Positions 33,909 to 45,194 of a stretch of 64,000 nucleotides of DNA are shown here, one piece after another (the first letter of the stretch is position 1; every line of letters starts with the position of its first letter). The DNA lies in NCBI GenBank assembly GCA_900169235.1, contig FWCC01000203.1, positions 62,001-126,000 of the forward strand, given 5' to 3'. The stretch is from Zarea fungicola (taxonomy: Eukaryota; Ascomycota; Sordariomycetes; Hypocreales; Cordycipitaceae). The translations under genes and the position numbers were made by a program. The notes beneath the pieces were generated by a model, which saw only the letters and a program-made list of their open reading frames with translations, was not told the DNA's origin and did not search any database.

Positions 33909-35060
33909 ATGGAACAGTTTTTACATAGCCAATCGAATCTCCTCAAAATTGGACAGGGTTTCTGCGGTACCGTTTGGGCAGAAGACACAGACGCCGATGC
34001 AACGACGGCGTCGCTGGTCATCAAACGGGCAGACGGCGGTCCAGGTCGCTCCCTTCCTGCTGAGCAGTATATTCATACTCACATTCTAAAGGCTGTGGAG
34101 AGCCTCAAATATGGTTTAAATAACACAAAGATCCAGCACGAGCAGAGCGCAAAGTATGAGAGTGACATTATCAACGGCCATAACATCAGGGACGACGATA
34201 TCAAGCAAAATGCGAATACCAAGAATGACGACAAAGGCAACCCTGATTTCCGAATAAACATCCCCATGAACATTGCCTTTCTGCAGCCAACCTCGAAACA
34301 CTGGTCCAAGGTTCTGCCCCGGCTACCCGAACACTTCACTACCTGCGAGGCGCTCATTAGTGAGCGCATCCTGCCCATGCCTCTACGCATCCGCAAGCTC
34401 CTGGCAAACCGATACAGCAACGGCAGTGATGTGCAAGCTCTGCAGATGGCGCAGGACAAGTCGAATGAAAGTTGCCTGGTCCGGCCGTACCTTGGTAAAC
34501 GTCGCCCCGAGCAGAGAGGCAGAGACCGAAGCTTGCGATTTTTCAGCCTTCGCAACTACCCTCTGCACATGAACCAAATGGAGGAACTCGGACTCCCCGT
34601 GGTCAGCTATGCGATGGCCATGGCGGACGCGCTCGCGTTCCTGCACTGGGTCGCCAGGGTGGACGCTGGCGACGTGGAATTCGTTCTGGCGCGGCCACGG
34701 CCCGAGGAGAGCCGTGGTATCCTACCCGCCATTGGAGGCAGAGACTTTGCGTGTGCAGAGTTTGGCGAGCACTGTCTCTGGATACTGGATTTTGATTGCT
34801 GCAGGGAGCTCGATATGAGCGCGGATGGGGTGCGTCGAGCGGCCATGTGCTTTTGGCGCAACGATCCGTTCTACCCCCGGCCTGGTGCGGCGCTACCACA
34901 AGATCAGCACCTGTGGGATATTTTCGAGACGCGGTTTCTTGAAAAGAGCGCGCAGCATTTGGAGAAGGAACGTGAGGAGATTAAGAAGTTGCCGGAAATG
35001 CTTTTACAACTGATTCGGGATAATAGGAGCACTTGGACAAAGGGGGCGATTCCCCAGTAA
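33909..35060 (+). CDS. DUF3669 domain protein
   Basis: An intronless 383-residue protein. The C-terminal third matches the fungal DUF3669 family: YPLHMNQMEELGLPVVSYA, MADALAFLHWVARVDAGDVE, EFVLARP, LWILDFDCCRELDMS and FWRNDPFYPRP. The N-terminus has a short glycine motif (IGQGFCGTVWAED) followed by SLVIKRADGG, reminiscent of the P-loop and Lys of a kinase-like fold, and LDFD in the C-terminal part would sit where a kinase DFG does. A distant kinase or phosphotransferase relationship is therefore plausible but unproven. The family is expanded in filamentous ascomycetes and uncharacterised. The segment at residues 75-120 is Asn/Asp-rich and likely a loop. No localisation signal is visible. Confidence 0.82.
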   Translation: MEQFLHSQSNLLKIGQGFCGTVWAEDTDADATTASLVIKRADGGPGRSLPAEQYIHTHILKAVESLKYGLNNTKIQHEQSAKYESDIINGHNIRDDDIKQNANTKNDDKGNPDFRINIPMNIAFLQPTSKHWSKVLPRLPEHFTTCEALISERILPMPLRIRKLLANRYSNGSDVQALQMAQDKSNESCLVRPYLGKRRPEQRGRDRSLRFFSLRNYPLHMNQMEELGLPVVSYAMAMADALAFLHWVARVDAGDVEFVLARPRPEESRGILPAIGGRDFACAEFGEHCLWILDFDCCRELDMSADGVRRAAMCFWRNDPFYPRPGAALPQDQHLWDIFETRFLEKSAQHLEKEREEIKKLPEMLLQLIRDNRSTWTKGAIPQ

Positions 35061-36596
35061 GCTGGTGAAGGAATCAAGGGTTGAAATGTTCCAGACTGCA
35101 TATTTATTTTCGTACTATTTTCGCCTTGTATTCATTTTCAGAGGTTTCGGCGCCGTCATTCGTTCTCATTTCGCGAACGAAACGCCCTTCATCCTTTTGC
35201 GATAGAAGAAACGCCAGCGTTGGCCCCGACGGAGCGAAAACTAAGTAAAGCTAGTCAAAAATCTAATCGTGGAAGTAATAAGATCAAGGTGAAGGGGATG
35301 AGTTGAGCAGTTGGTGAATTTACTGACTAGTATACTAGATGAAAATATTTGATATCTGATACTCGGTATCGCCATGATTCAGATATGTACGGTATCCTGT
35401 AACGGCAAGCAAAAGACTACAGTTGTATGGCAACTTTAAACCCCGAATTTAATTTGTATTACCTTGTACTATCCGCCCATCTTCAATTTACTCAGCTTAG
35501 GCGTGCAGGGAAGCCACCATCAAGGGCTCGGTAAACGGAAAGACAAGGATGGACCAATATAGGATACAAAATCAGCAACCTATAGACTGTTTAGCAGAAT
35601 CGCCGCCTTTATTATATCAATCTGTCGAGACAGGCCGGCTGTGTGGGCCTCAGCATCGCCGCGGCCTTTGCTCTGAGTAATTGCTACCGAAACTCTCATC
35701 TTAATTCGCAATCAAATGACAGTCAGCTGCCAATGCTTGGGTGGAATGGCTTGCGCATCACTTCTGGCATGATTCAGCGATGCCCTCTCTTTCTACCTCG
35801 TGCTGCCACATTCGGTCACGAAAGATGGGCGAGCCACAGACACCGAAACCCTGTTGGGACAAGGATTCCCTCCTGCTCAAGCGCGCATGAAGCGGCCTGT
35901 TGTTAAAGAGCTGCGCACATTTAAAACGCCACAGAGAGGGGGTTACTGGCCAACAACGGATATTGCCTGTACCGTCGAATCAGAATCGCTGGCTGGCGCA
36001 CACTCTCAGCCACATAACCAAACGGGGATCCTCAGTCCACTGCTTTCTTGGCCAAAAATGTACGCCTTTCTGTGTTAATCATATTCATAGTTCGCCCACC
36101 AAATAATGCCTACCACATTTTCTGAGACGAGACTATCGAACCCGCACAGCCCTCAAAGCCTCACTTTGCCCTGCCTGAACGCCGTCGGTTTACCTAGCAG
36201 TGGCTACTGATTACACCATTAGTGGCGTATTCAACCGTCCCCCCTTGCCATGGTCCATTTAATGCCGAAACCGACCTCTCAACATGACCCCAGAACGTGC
36301 CGATAATGTGCTTTTAGTCTAGTTTTGATCGCAGCTCGGACCAGCTCTTAATCCTCCGCCCGCCCATCGCTCTCTTGATCCAAAGGCATTATTTCCTGTT
36401 CTTGTCACCCATACAAACTGGTTTACTACTGACCTTTCGTGACATTATGAGTCGGCACTCACGTCCATTGACGTGATGCATCTTCTTGAGAAGATGCGGC
36501 ATTCTCTGTTATATTTTTATCCCGCAACTTGATTCAACTTGAGGCGGAGTGCCTCTAATCACTGCTGCCGGTTCAACCGGTCACCCGTTCTAAGTC
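35061..36596. other. intergenic and promoter of the phosphate permease
   Basis: No gene is supported; frames at 35643-36106 lack domains and start context. An inverted repeat at 36459-36476 is listed separately. CGGTTCAACCGG (36569-36580) is a perfect 12-bp palindrome less than 30 bases before the permease start codon. Confidence 0.5.
36459..36476. promoter_or_regulatory. inverted repeat TCACGTC-CATT-GACGTGA
   Basis: Two perfect 7-bp arms (36459-36465 and 36470-36476) around CATT, about 120 bp upstream of the phosphate permease start. The arms contain ACGT cores, so a bZIP or bHLH factor could bind. Its position fits a promoter element; function is inferred. Confidence 0.45.
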
Positions 36597-38438
36597 ATGG
36601 CTGTGATGCACAGCTATACATATGTTTTTGTCCTCACAGCAATATTTGCATTTCTGGATGCGTGGAACATTGGTAAGTTGCATTTTACGACGGCTGTACT
36701 GCATCTGGCTGACCTAGTTGAGCAAAGGTGCCAACGATGTGGCCAATTCATTCGCTAGCTCCGTTTCGTCACGGACCTTGACTCTGAAGCAGGCCATGGC
36801 CATTGCTGCAGTCTGCGAGTTTGCTGGCAGTGTTGCAGTCGGTGCAAGAGTTGCCGATACCATCCGCACGAAAATAGTCGACCCCCATCTCTTTGACGAA
36901 TCGCCCCAGGTGCTGCTTTTGGCCATGATGTGCACCATTGTCGCATCATCCGTCTTCCTCACAATTGCAACACGATACGGCCTGCCGGTGTCTACAACGC
37001 ACAGTGTCATTGGCGGTTTGATCGGCACCGCTACAGCCACTGTCGGTATCGGGAAGGTGAGCTGGGGATGGCAAGGCGCCTCGCAAGTATTTCTCGCCTG
37101 GGTTATTGCACCCGGAATAGCTGGAACCTTAGGCGCCTTTGTGTTTTATGTCATCAAGCGAGTCATTCTGATAAGGCGCGATGCCTTTCGTCGAGCATTC
37201 TGGTCTATACCGTTTTTCAGCTTCCTCACCTTTGGCGCCGTAGCGAGTATGTCAAGTTGCCTTTCGCTGTCTAACGGGGTCCTGTTATTTGCTAACTTGT
37301 TCCAGTGTTGATTGCTTGGAAAGGCCTACCCAACACAAACCTCACGACGGCTACAGCGCTCATTGCTATATTTACCAGTGCGACAGCTGGCGCTCTCTTG
37401 CACGCCTTCTTCGTCATGCCGTATCTCTGGGTTCGAATAATTCGACAAGACTGGACTCTCAGGTGGTACCACGCACTTCTCGGCGTGTTTCTACTACGGC
37501 GGCAACCTCCACCACCAACACCACACGGCTTTGTGAAGCCCCAAATTAAAGACTACTATCGCGGACACCTGACACCCGAAGAGCTGTCATATGTTCGCGC
37601 GTCGGAAACGCTGCTACAATCAGTACAAACGCAGAGCGGCAACGACCCTCCCGAACTGGACAAGGACGACGCTATGATTCTGCCACCACCGGCTCAGGCT
37701 CCTCCTACGGATCTATCACGACCCCGGTCGTCTGCAGAGGAAAGTCTCATCCCCCCAAGGCCATCGGGTGACTGGAAGAGCTTTCCCGTCATTGTCTGGC
37801 GAATTAACCGCGTGTTACTACGAGGCATCGAGCAAGATGTCATTAACATGCAGAGACGCAACGCAGTGCTGAGCTGGGACCTGGAAGATATGCACTCCCG
37901 CGCCCGGCGCTTCGATAACCGTGCCGAATACATGTTTGCGGCTCTGCAGATTCTCACAGCCGCCGCGGCCTCCTTCACCCACGGCGCCAACGATGTCTCC
38001 AACGCGATTGCGCCCTTTGCGACGGCCTACGAAGTCTGGTCCCATGGCATCGTCACAGACCAGGTGGAGGTGCCAATCTGGGTGCTGTGCTTTGGTGGCG
38101 GCGCCATTGTGCTTGGCCTCTTGAGTTACGGCTACCACGTTATGCGCACGCTGGGCAACCGTCTAACGCTCATCTCGCCTACACGTGGGTTCTGCATGGA
38201 GCTCGCGACGGCGATTACGGTGATTATGGCGACGCGACTGAAGCTGCCCGTGTCGACGACGCAGTGCATCACGGGCGCCACGGTGGGTGTCGGACTTGCG
38301 AATGGAGACTGGCGATGCATCAACCCTAAGCTGGTTGCGTGGATATACATGGGATGGCTGATTACAGTCCCGGCAACGGCGACCTTATCGGGGTGTCTGA
38401 TGGGGTTAATTATCAACGCCCCGAGATGGAGTTCATGA
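36597..38438 (+). CDS. PiT/Pho89-type phosphate permease
   Basis: Exons 36597-36672, 36728-37246 and 37306-38438. Introns of 55 and 59 nt have GTAAGT/AAAG (branch GCTGACC) and GTATGT/CCAG (branch GCTAAC). The product is 575 residues. It has the PiT family duplication: GANDVANSFASSVSSRTLTL near the N-terminus and THGANDVSNAIAPFATAY in the C-terminal half, with paired PVSTTHSVIGG and PVSTTQCITGA motifs. About 5-6 membrane segments lie on each side of a long hydrophilic loop (residues about 255-390). Relatives such as Neurospora PHO-4 and yeast Pho89 import phosphate with sodium at the plasma membrane, usually under phosphate starvation. The start at 36597 gives a first membrane segment (YVFVLTAIFAFLDAWN) that continues across the splice. 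The next gene downstream, on the same strand, is a secreted pyrophosphatase. Confidence 0.93.
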
Positions 38439-38584
38439 GATTTCAGAGACAGCGAGCATATCGACAATACTTACTAATAGGCAAATATACGGAATTAGAT
38501 CAAGATAAAAAAACGTCATTTAGATTGCTACAAGCTGGAGAATTTTTGCAAGTCCCACGCCATTTAGCATTTACGGGATTCAAT

Positions 38585-38592
38585 CCCACGTG
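38585..38592 (-). promoter_or_regulatory. Pho4/NUC-1-type CACGTG site 1
   Basis: CCCACGTG on the plus strand, that is CACGTGGG on the minus strand, the preferred flank for Pho4-type bHLH regulators. It is 147 bp after the permease stop and 717 bp before the pyrophosphatase start. Binding is inferred. Confidence 0.45.
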
Positions 38593-38746
38593 AAGCAAAG
38601 TAAGTCAGGTACGGGCCAAAACACCAAGAGGCTTTTGCTGCATTATTTCAGCCGCCACCACAATTGTTCCACTATGGCGTTTCCCTGCTCTCCTTATATT
38701 GTGCGTGTGCTCATACTCCGTATTGGACTTGCTGGGAGGGCGGTCG

Positions 38747-38754
38747 CCCACGTG
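38747..38754 (-). promoter_or_regulatory. Pho4/NUC-1-type CACGTG site 2
   Basis: On the minus strand it reads GCGCACGTGGGC, containing GCACGTGGG, the high-affinity form of the yeast Pho4 site. It lies 555 bp before the pyrophosphatase start. Binding is inferred. Confidence 0.5.
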
Positions 38755-39308
38755 CGCCTGCATGTCCGCGTCAATGGATCAGCATCGCTAGCCCGAGGCT
38801 TTTTTAAGCATAGAGTAAACGCTAGAAGGGAACTCGCGGGGTGGCGTCAGGGATTAACTTAAATAATGGTGGATGCGCAGTCCTTCTGCCAAGATTCAGT
38901 AGTCCGCTGTGAGACTGTGCATGTAGTATAAATTTAATTACGGCCCTACCTCGTCAACTTGAGCTTTAGAGAAGTATCGATATAATGTAGCTCCTGATTT
39001 TTCCGAGAACGTTCAACGCACACAAGACGCTACGGTACATTGAAGGGAGCAAGAGAAATGGGAAATTAAGAATCCAATGCCAAGGGCAATAAGTCGGATA
39101 TGCAGCCTAGTGTAACGGCGCCATAAGCCAGCTAGAGTCGTGCATGGGGTCTCGGTGAGCGTGCGGGGATCTGATATCCATGCAAAAGGAACGTGTAGTC
39201 GGGAAACTTTTTTTAATAAATGCCAAGAACCGTCACATCCTTCGATTTCTTGGGTCCGTTCTTGTTCATCACTCTCTATGGTTGTTGGTATAGTTGTGTC
39301 AAGTCAAA

Positions 39309-40662
39309 ATGCGTAGCTTCTTGACCTTGCTTTCCCTCGCGTCGGCCACCGCGGCTGCGGGCACCGGCGTTCAGGCTTTTGATCCGAGCTCTCTAAGCCT
39401 GAGAGAGGTTGGTGCTCGAAACACCCTTGTAAGTATCCTTTTGAGCGTTCATAACTCAAGGACATTTTCTTTTTTCCCTTCTCCTTACCTTCTTGTTTTC
39501 TTTGGAATTTTATTCGAAAACTTACTCTTGAAAACTAGACTTGGCGTATTTGGCTGGAGCGTAATGGCAATCCCATCTCGTGGTGGCACGACATCCCCAT
39601 CTACCCGCAGGGCAACACCTCCAACATCATCAACATGTATGTGGAGATTCCTCGCTGGACAGACGGAAAGCTGGAGACAAAGCGTGACGAACCTTTGAGT
39701 AAGTCACGTCCCAATAGTAGTGGCGCTATGAGAGTAAATTCGGTGTTGACATGCTTTCTTGAAAGACCCCATCTTCCATGATGAGAAGAAGAAGAAGCCT
39801 CGCTATGTTTTTAGTGTGTGGCCACAGAAGACTTACCCTTTCAATTATGGCTCTATCCCCCAGACCTGGGAAGATTCCACTGTGGCCCATAACTTCACTG
39901 GCTTCGTCGGTGACAATGACCCGATGGACATTTTCGACATTAGCTCTCTGCCACCTGCAACGGTTGGCCAGTTGAAGCAAGTCAAGATTCTTGGCGGACT
40001 CGCAATGATTGATGTAGGTTGCTGTATAACAGGTAGCAGCCAGAAAGACGATACTTACAAACTGACAGGACAATACGACTGACTGGAAAGTCATCGCCAT
40101 TGACATCAAGGATCCCATTGCTTCCAAGGTGAACAGTAAGCAGCGACAAAATTATTAGTACGGGCATCCTACATTCCAAATGGCTAACGCGGCTCACTTT
40201 CTAGCCCTTGATGACTTGGAGAGCTTCCGCCCTGGAAGCAGAAAGAGTTTTTACGATTGGTTTGTTGTAAGTCAGAAAACCCCTTCCCTCGGTTCATTGG
40301 ACCTGTTCTTATACAAGGCCACTCCACAGTATTACAAAGTGATCAAGGGCAATGGCAAGAACGTCATCATTGGCAACAAGTTCCAGGACGCACCCACCAT
40401 GATTTCACACATCCAAGAGAGTCACGAGTTTTGGCTCAAACTCATGCGCGGCCAGACCAAGAAGGAAAAGATCAACCGCGACCAGACGTCCAACCCCCGC
40501 TGGTGCAAGACGTACGTCGCCGCCCTCAATGCGACCTCAAAGTTTGGCATTCCCGCCAAGAGCAACATTCTGCCGCCTGCCGAGCGCCCTGCGCAGTATG
40601 ACAACTGGTACTACCTGGATGCGGAGTTCAACATCGCCCCGGGCCAGACGATTAACGAGTAA
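39309..40662 (+). CDS. family I inorganic pyrophosphatase, probably secreted
   Basis: Six exons: 39309-39428, 39539-39698, 39766-40013, 40069-40135, 40205-40266 and 40318-40662, all joined by GT-AG introns of 51-110 nt. The spliced length is 1002 nt, 333 residues. Family I motifs are clear: IPRWTDGKLE, FNYGSIPQTWE, catalytic GDNDPMDIFDIS (Asp143, Asp145, Asp148 for metals), then DWKVIAIDIKDP and DDLESFRPGSRK. The N-terminus MRSFLTLLSLASATAAAGTG is a good signal peptide, absent from the cytosolic enzyme (yeast Ipp1), and four N-glycosylation sequons (NTS, NFT, NTT, NAT) agree with export. It would hydrolyse external pyrophosphate to two phosphates, ready for the permease encoded just upstream. 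The second-last exon (62 nt) and a slight length variation in the YKV region deserve transcript support. Confidence 0.88.
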
Positions 40663-40969
40663 ACGAGGGATAGCTTGGTATTGCATGATGCTCTGTACCA
40701 TTCTCCTGTACTGAACTTGTCCGCTGCGAAAAAGGGTAAATGCTATGCAATTTTTATTTAATCTATATTTTGAAAACTAATTAATTTTCATGAAGCATGC
40801 TAGTATGCAACATTGAATCCGCTGGAACTTGAACGTAAAGCCCACGCAAAGTCTATCCATCTATGAATCTAGAATGCAGAACAGTAAAAGAAGAAACGAC
40901 AACCCTCGCCATGTAAATGCATTTATGCGATATCCTTCAGTAAAATGAAATCAGTCGTTGAATTTTATT
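40663..40969. other. convergent intergenic
   Basis: The shared 3' region of the pyrophosphatase and MFS genes, AT-rich, with a TTTTTATTTAATCTATATTT tract near 40751. No gene. Confidence 0.6.
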
Positions 40970-42640
40970 TTACAAGTTTTCGTACTTGACTGTTTCGTAT
41001 TGGCTCAGTGCTCGAATGCGCGGGCCAAACTTGAACAGCACCCATGGAATTGGGAGAAGCGCCACCGTCACAAACGCAAACAGACTGACAGCCCAATCGA
41101 CCCCCAGCTTATTGTACATTTGCACAATAAAGAGGGGAAACGCGCCGGCAAATGCATATCGCGCCAAACTATTGGCGCTTGCCGCACTCGCCACGACGCT
41201 GCCGTGGTATGTGTCTGCGTTGTACTGAATGGCGGAGACAAATATGCAGAGGTTGCCCCATGCAAAGGGCACGAGGGCGACCGCCGGACTCGCCCAGGAA
41301 ACGGAAGTCTTAGCTGTCCACGCGTACCAAAAAAGACCAATGGGTACGCCGAAGCTGCCAAACATGGCAGGATACAGACGATGCTCAGGTGGTACCTTGC
41401 CGGGCGGGAACTTGTTTATCTGTCTGCGGTAGAGTATCCTATCGCAAAGCAGTATCGTGGCGAGGCCGATGAAGCAGCCAATGGCGACGGACAGAAACAC
41501 GAGTCCGGCTTGTTCGACAGTGAAGTGGTATACGCCAACAAATGTGTAGCTGAGACCAGCAAAGAGACTAAAGAGGACGCCAAAGACCACGGATACATAG
41601 AGGGCGAGGAACCCAGTAATCGGCTCGGTGAGAAGCATGTGGACGGGTCGCACGAGGCCAGTTTGGAGAAATACTCTGATGCGCTTGCCTAGCGGCGGCA
41701 TAGGAGCGACGTCTTCGCCGCGCTCAACGGCAATTTTTCTCTTGATGATTGAATGATAAGACTCGCGAGTCGTCAGTGTGAAGAGGAGTGTGAAGGCGGC
41801 GAAGAAGAGTAAAATGTATTGCGTCCAGCGCCAGTCTTTACGGCTAACGGCGTAGGCTCCGAGCACAGGCCTGTATAGATGAAGAAAGGGAAGAAGTCAG
41901 CAAATGAGCAATGAAAGAGTGTGTCAAGATGCTCAAAAACTCACGCTAATCCTGGTCCCAAAAACGGCATCAATACAAAAACGGCAATCATTGGCCCACG
42001 AGTCTTGGGTGAAAACGTTTCAACGATAGAGCCAGCGCCCATGGCCAGAGCTGGGGCCCAACAGAAGGCAGCCATAAACCGAAAAAAACAGAGCGCGCCA
42101 AAATTGTGAGTCAGGCCTGCGCCGAGGGTGAACAAGGCGCCAAAGACACTGCTTCCCATGTAGACGGGCCGGCGACCAATCGTCTCTGAGAGAGGACCAC
42201 CAAGGACAGGGCCGAACCCGAGCGCGAAGCAGTAAAGAGAGAGCGGGAGAATGGCGACGACCGGAGAGACGTGAAATTCACCTCTGAGAGCTCGCGTTGC
42301 TGGGCTGATGATGGATGTACCGGCGGATCTATGCGGGAGCCAATGTTAGCTTTTCTGATTTTTGGTCGCGCGATTTGGTATGATCAAATACGTACGCAAG
42401 GAATGCAAATGATGACAACATGATAACCAAATGGACCTTCCTCCACCGTGGCCAGTTAATGGGGTTTTGCTTATCCTCTTCCCACGAGACCACAGCCTCC
42501 TTGTTCGCGTGCCCTTCGCTACCATCAGACTGAGAAGCAGCAACTTGGTCGTCCTGTATAGGTTCCGGGGTTCTCAAAGTGCCCTTTTCGACCTCTGTAG
42601 CAAAGACTGCCGTCGACGGGTCGTGATCTATCGTCGACAT
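40970..42640 (-). CDS. MFS transporter, DHA1/multidrug type
   Basis: Three exons: 42396-42640, 41945-42328 and 40970-41870. Donors GTACGT and GTGAGT and acceptors CATAG and TACAG give a continuous 509-residue product. The hydrophilic N-terminus leads to DKQNPINWPRWRKV, the usual entry to helix 1 in fungal DHA1 transporters. Then come SAGTSIISPATRAL, motif A-like GPLSETIGRRPVYMG, and VLMPFLGPGLAPVLGAY, the motif C region at the exon 2/3 junction. Twelve membrane segments are expected at the plasma membrane with a central loop (KRKIAVERGEDVAPMPP). Relatives export drugs, polyamines or secondary metabolites by proton antiport; the substrate is unknown. An in-frame ATG at 42697 would add 19 residues; I chose 42640 because the longer version adds only a Thr/Pro-rich piece. 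Confidence 0.88.
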
Positions 42641-45194
42641 TGCTCTTGGTGCTGTGGTTGGCACGACCGTGCCAAGCCGGTGTGATTTATGAGTCAATCT
42701 GATTTCGATTTTTTTTCTCAGGCCAGAGTTAAATCAGGATCTGTCTGTTCCGGTTTCAAAAGAAAAAGTCGCAAATATGAGAATGTGCTTCAAGTGTTTC
42801 GCAGTAAGCGGTGCTTTCTTTGTTAAATCAGGTAATGTCAGATGGACCACTCGTTGTTTTCACTCGATTGGGAATACCTCGCAGAAAGTACTAAAATACT
42901 GGGGGATTAGATATAAAGGAAAATAGAAACCCCCAATTTGTCGAAGAAAGGGTTATGATTATCTCAGCGTCATTAGTAACTTCCATCGCTAGCTTGGGTG
43001 ACGAATGTTACCCAGCCCTGGCTACATCATTCCGCCTGTGCTTTATAATAAGTTATGGGAACTGCGGCTCTACTATTTCTACTGGTTCTTTCCACTGGTC
43101 AATTCCGATGTGGAAAAGGTATTCATGGTGTGACAAAGCTGCTCCGTGCCCGCTTCGCCGTATCATTCTGGGCTCGCGAGATGAAATGCGGACTTTCGCG
43201 CTATTACGATTTCAAGATTACTGATCTTATTATGCCGCAGCTGGTGGGCACCCCACTCAAGCCGAGGTATACTCCATAATCATTTGGCAAATGCCCAATA
43301 ACCGATGGCGATTCTCTTTATCATTACAGGGCGTTGTCGTTTTTTATTCCCGGATTTCAAAGCATTTTGCGTTGCCATCCCCATTGTCGCGATACTTGAG
43401 TCAGATGCCCCGCTAGAAGAGTTAATGGATGAGATGTCAGACGAAGCGGCCCGCACTTAAAGCGAGTAGCCCTCGTCAGCTATCTCGGTGCAGTCGATGG
43501 TTCCGACCTATAAGTAAGTATAACTGTAACCCCTGCTTTTTTCAGATCTTTCATCCCAAGTATTATCACAGGTTGTGTCGCACACTATGTACCAAGGTTT
43601 TAACCATGGGAATAAGACGATGGTGTTAGTGGGTGTCTCAGCAAGCCCGCCCGAAACAGCCTTTTGTCAGCGGATCGTCCGTCACTGGAGGGAGGACAAA
43701 CTCGGTGTCTCCCGGCCTGGATATAGCGGATGACACGGCTAATGCGGAACGCTTGGTCACTACTATTTAATGCTTCACGCCGTTTTCAACGGCTGGCCGG
43801 TATTTTTGAGAACCTGCTAGAGCTGATAGAGCTTTGCGAGTCAGATTTTATATCAGGCCGTATGGTACAGCGTGGTGAGGTGAACTGTACATACATTGTC
43901 AGATATGCCTGAGCAGGGAGCCATGCGGAACTACTACAATGCGCTTGAACAGATCTTATTGGCACAGACATATCTATCTTGGACGGTTTGGCGGTATGGA
44001 ACTTTTGGATATCTTACATCACGACAAAATTAGCGTAACTCCTGTCCTCCGCCTTCAAAAAGATTCGGATTTGCTTGACGAGCAGGTGCAGAGTAGCTCT
44101 GAATGCAGCGACTGTTCGCCGGGTTAACCTATCACCAAAGCCGAACGTAATCTGGGAGCTGGTCGCAGTTACAGTCCGCGGAAGCGCTAGGCAGTTGTAA
44201 CCCGTGTCATGCAATGGGTGAGCCAGGGTATGCATGTCGAGGATGCCACGACATCGGTTGCGGATGCCTTGCCGGCGGCATGTAAAGAAAACTGTTCCAT
44301 TCTCTTCATTAAGCTGTACTATAAAACCGAAAAAGAAAAATACGGACGATAATTGAACATGCGAATATATCGTTGGCTTGTGTTTCTCGGTCAATGGAGG
44401 CCAACAATTGTATTAGCATATGCTCATTGCTCTGGCAGCGTGGCATCACATGAGCGGGAGTAGTCAAATAATATGTAAGCCACAACTATGCATGTAACTT
44501 TTTAGTTTATTCCTTGTTCAAGTTTCGCTCTTCTGATTCCGTTTCTCCACTACATCATTGTCAAGTTGCGTCCTGGCACCGCCCGGCAGCTTGCGAGCGG
44601 CAATCCCGCCTCCGATCGCAGCGTGTAAGATTATAGTGCTATCGCCATCGCCAGCCACGATCAGATCGGTTAGGAACGCCTGCTGCCAATTGTAGCGTAT
44701 GAACCGAATACCTTTTTTTTTTTTTAAACCCCCCCCGGATGCTATTTTAATTCGCCGTAGTGTCCGATTCACAGCGAATAGTTGCCAGAGCGAGTAGAGT
44801 CGAGAAGCCCCTATGCGGCTGACAATATTGAAAGCTGGTGGATAAACGCTTTAGGGGTTTTCAATGCTTCACGAAAGAGTGAAAAGATTTCAGGTGCCAG
44901 GTATGTTTCATTTCCTATAAGATAGATGTAGTGATACATTTATTCCGACAATATATGCACAAGTCAAGAACCTCAGAACCTCAGAGCCTCGAAATTTGTG
45001 GCGATGTGGCTCTCGTGCAAGCCTGCAAGAGGCGCAATTCTACATTCTGTGCGATCTTTGCTATTCAATCGTCTGCAATACTAAGCCTTTCTACATTAAT
45101 GGAGAGACTAGAGGCGCTGTCAGCGTCGTGACAGAGTTGTACGTTGTCCGAAACAGTGACTTTGTCTCCCATCGAACTCACATCTGAGACGCCA
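42641..45194. other. 2.5-kb gene-free stretch
   Basis: MFS promoter at the left, then DNA with no supported gene. A frame at 43055-43279 starts with a signal-peptide-like stretch (MGTAALLFLLVLSTGQFRCG) but has no family match or homologous continuation. A T run with a C run at 44711-44736 is simple sequence. The frames at 44014-44394 and 44931-45131 look random. Confidence 0.45.

Larger units (their letters stand above)
38439..39308. promoter_or_regulatory. intergenic, promoter of the secreted pyrophosphatase
   Basis: 870 bp between two same-strand genes; no ORF is supported. It holds two CCCACGTG sites (listed separately) and a TATA-like AGTATAAATTTAA near 38927. Confidence 0.55.

Noticed and set aside
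43055..43279. Frame with a signal-peptide-like start
   Set aside because: The rest of the 74-codon frame has no Cys pattern, domain or splice continuation that would support a secreted protein.
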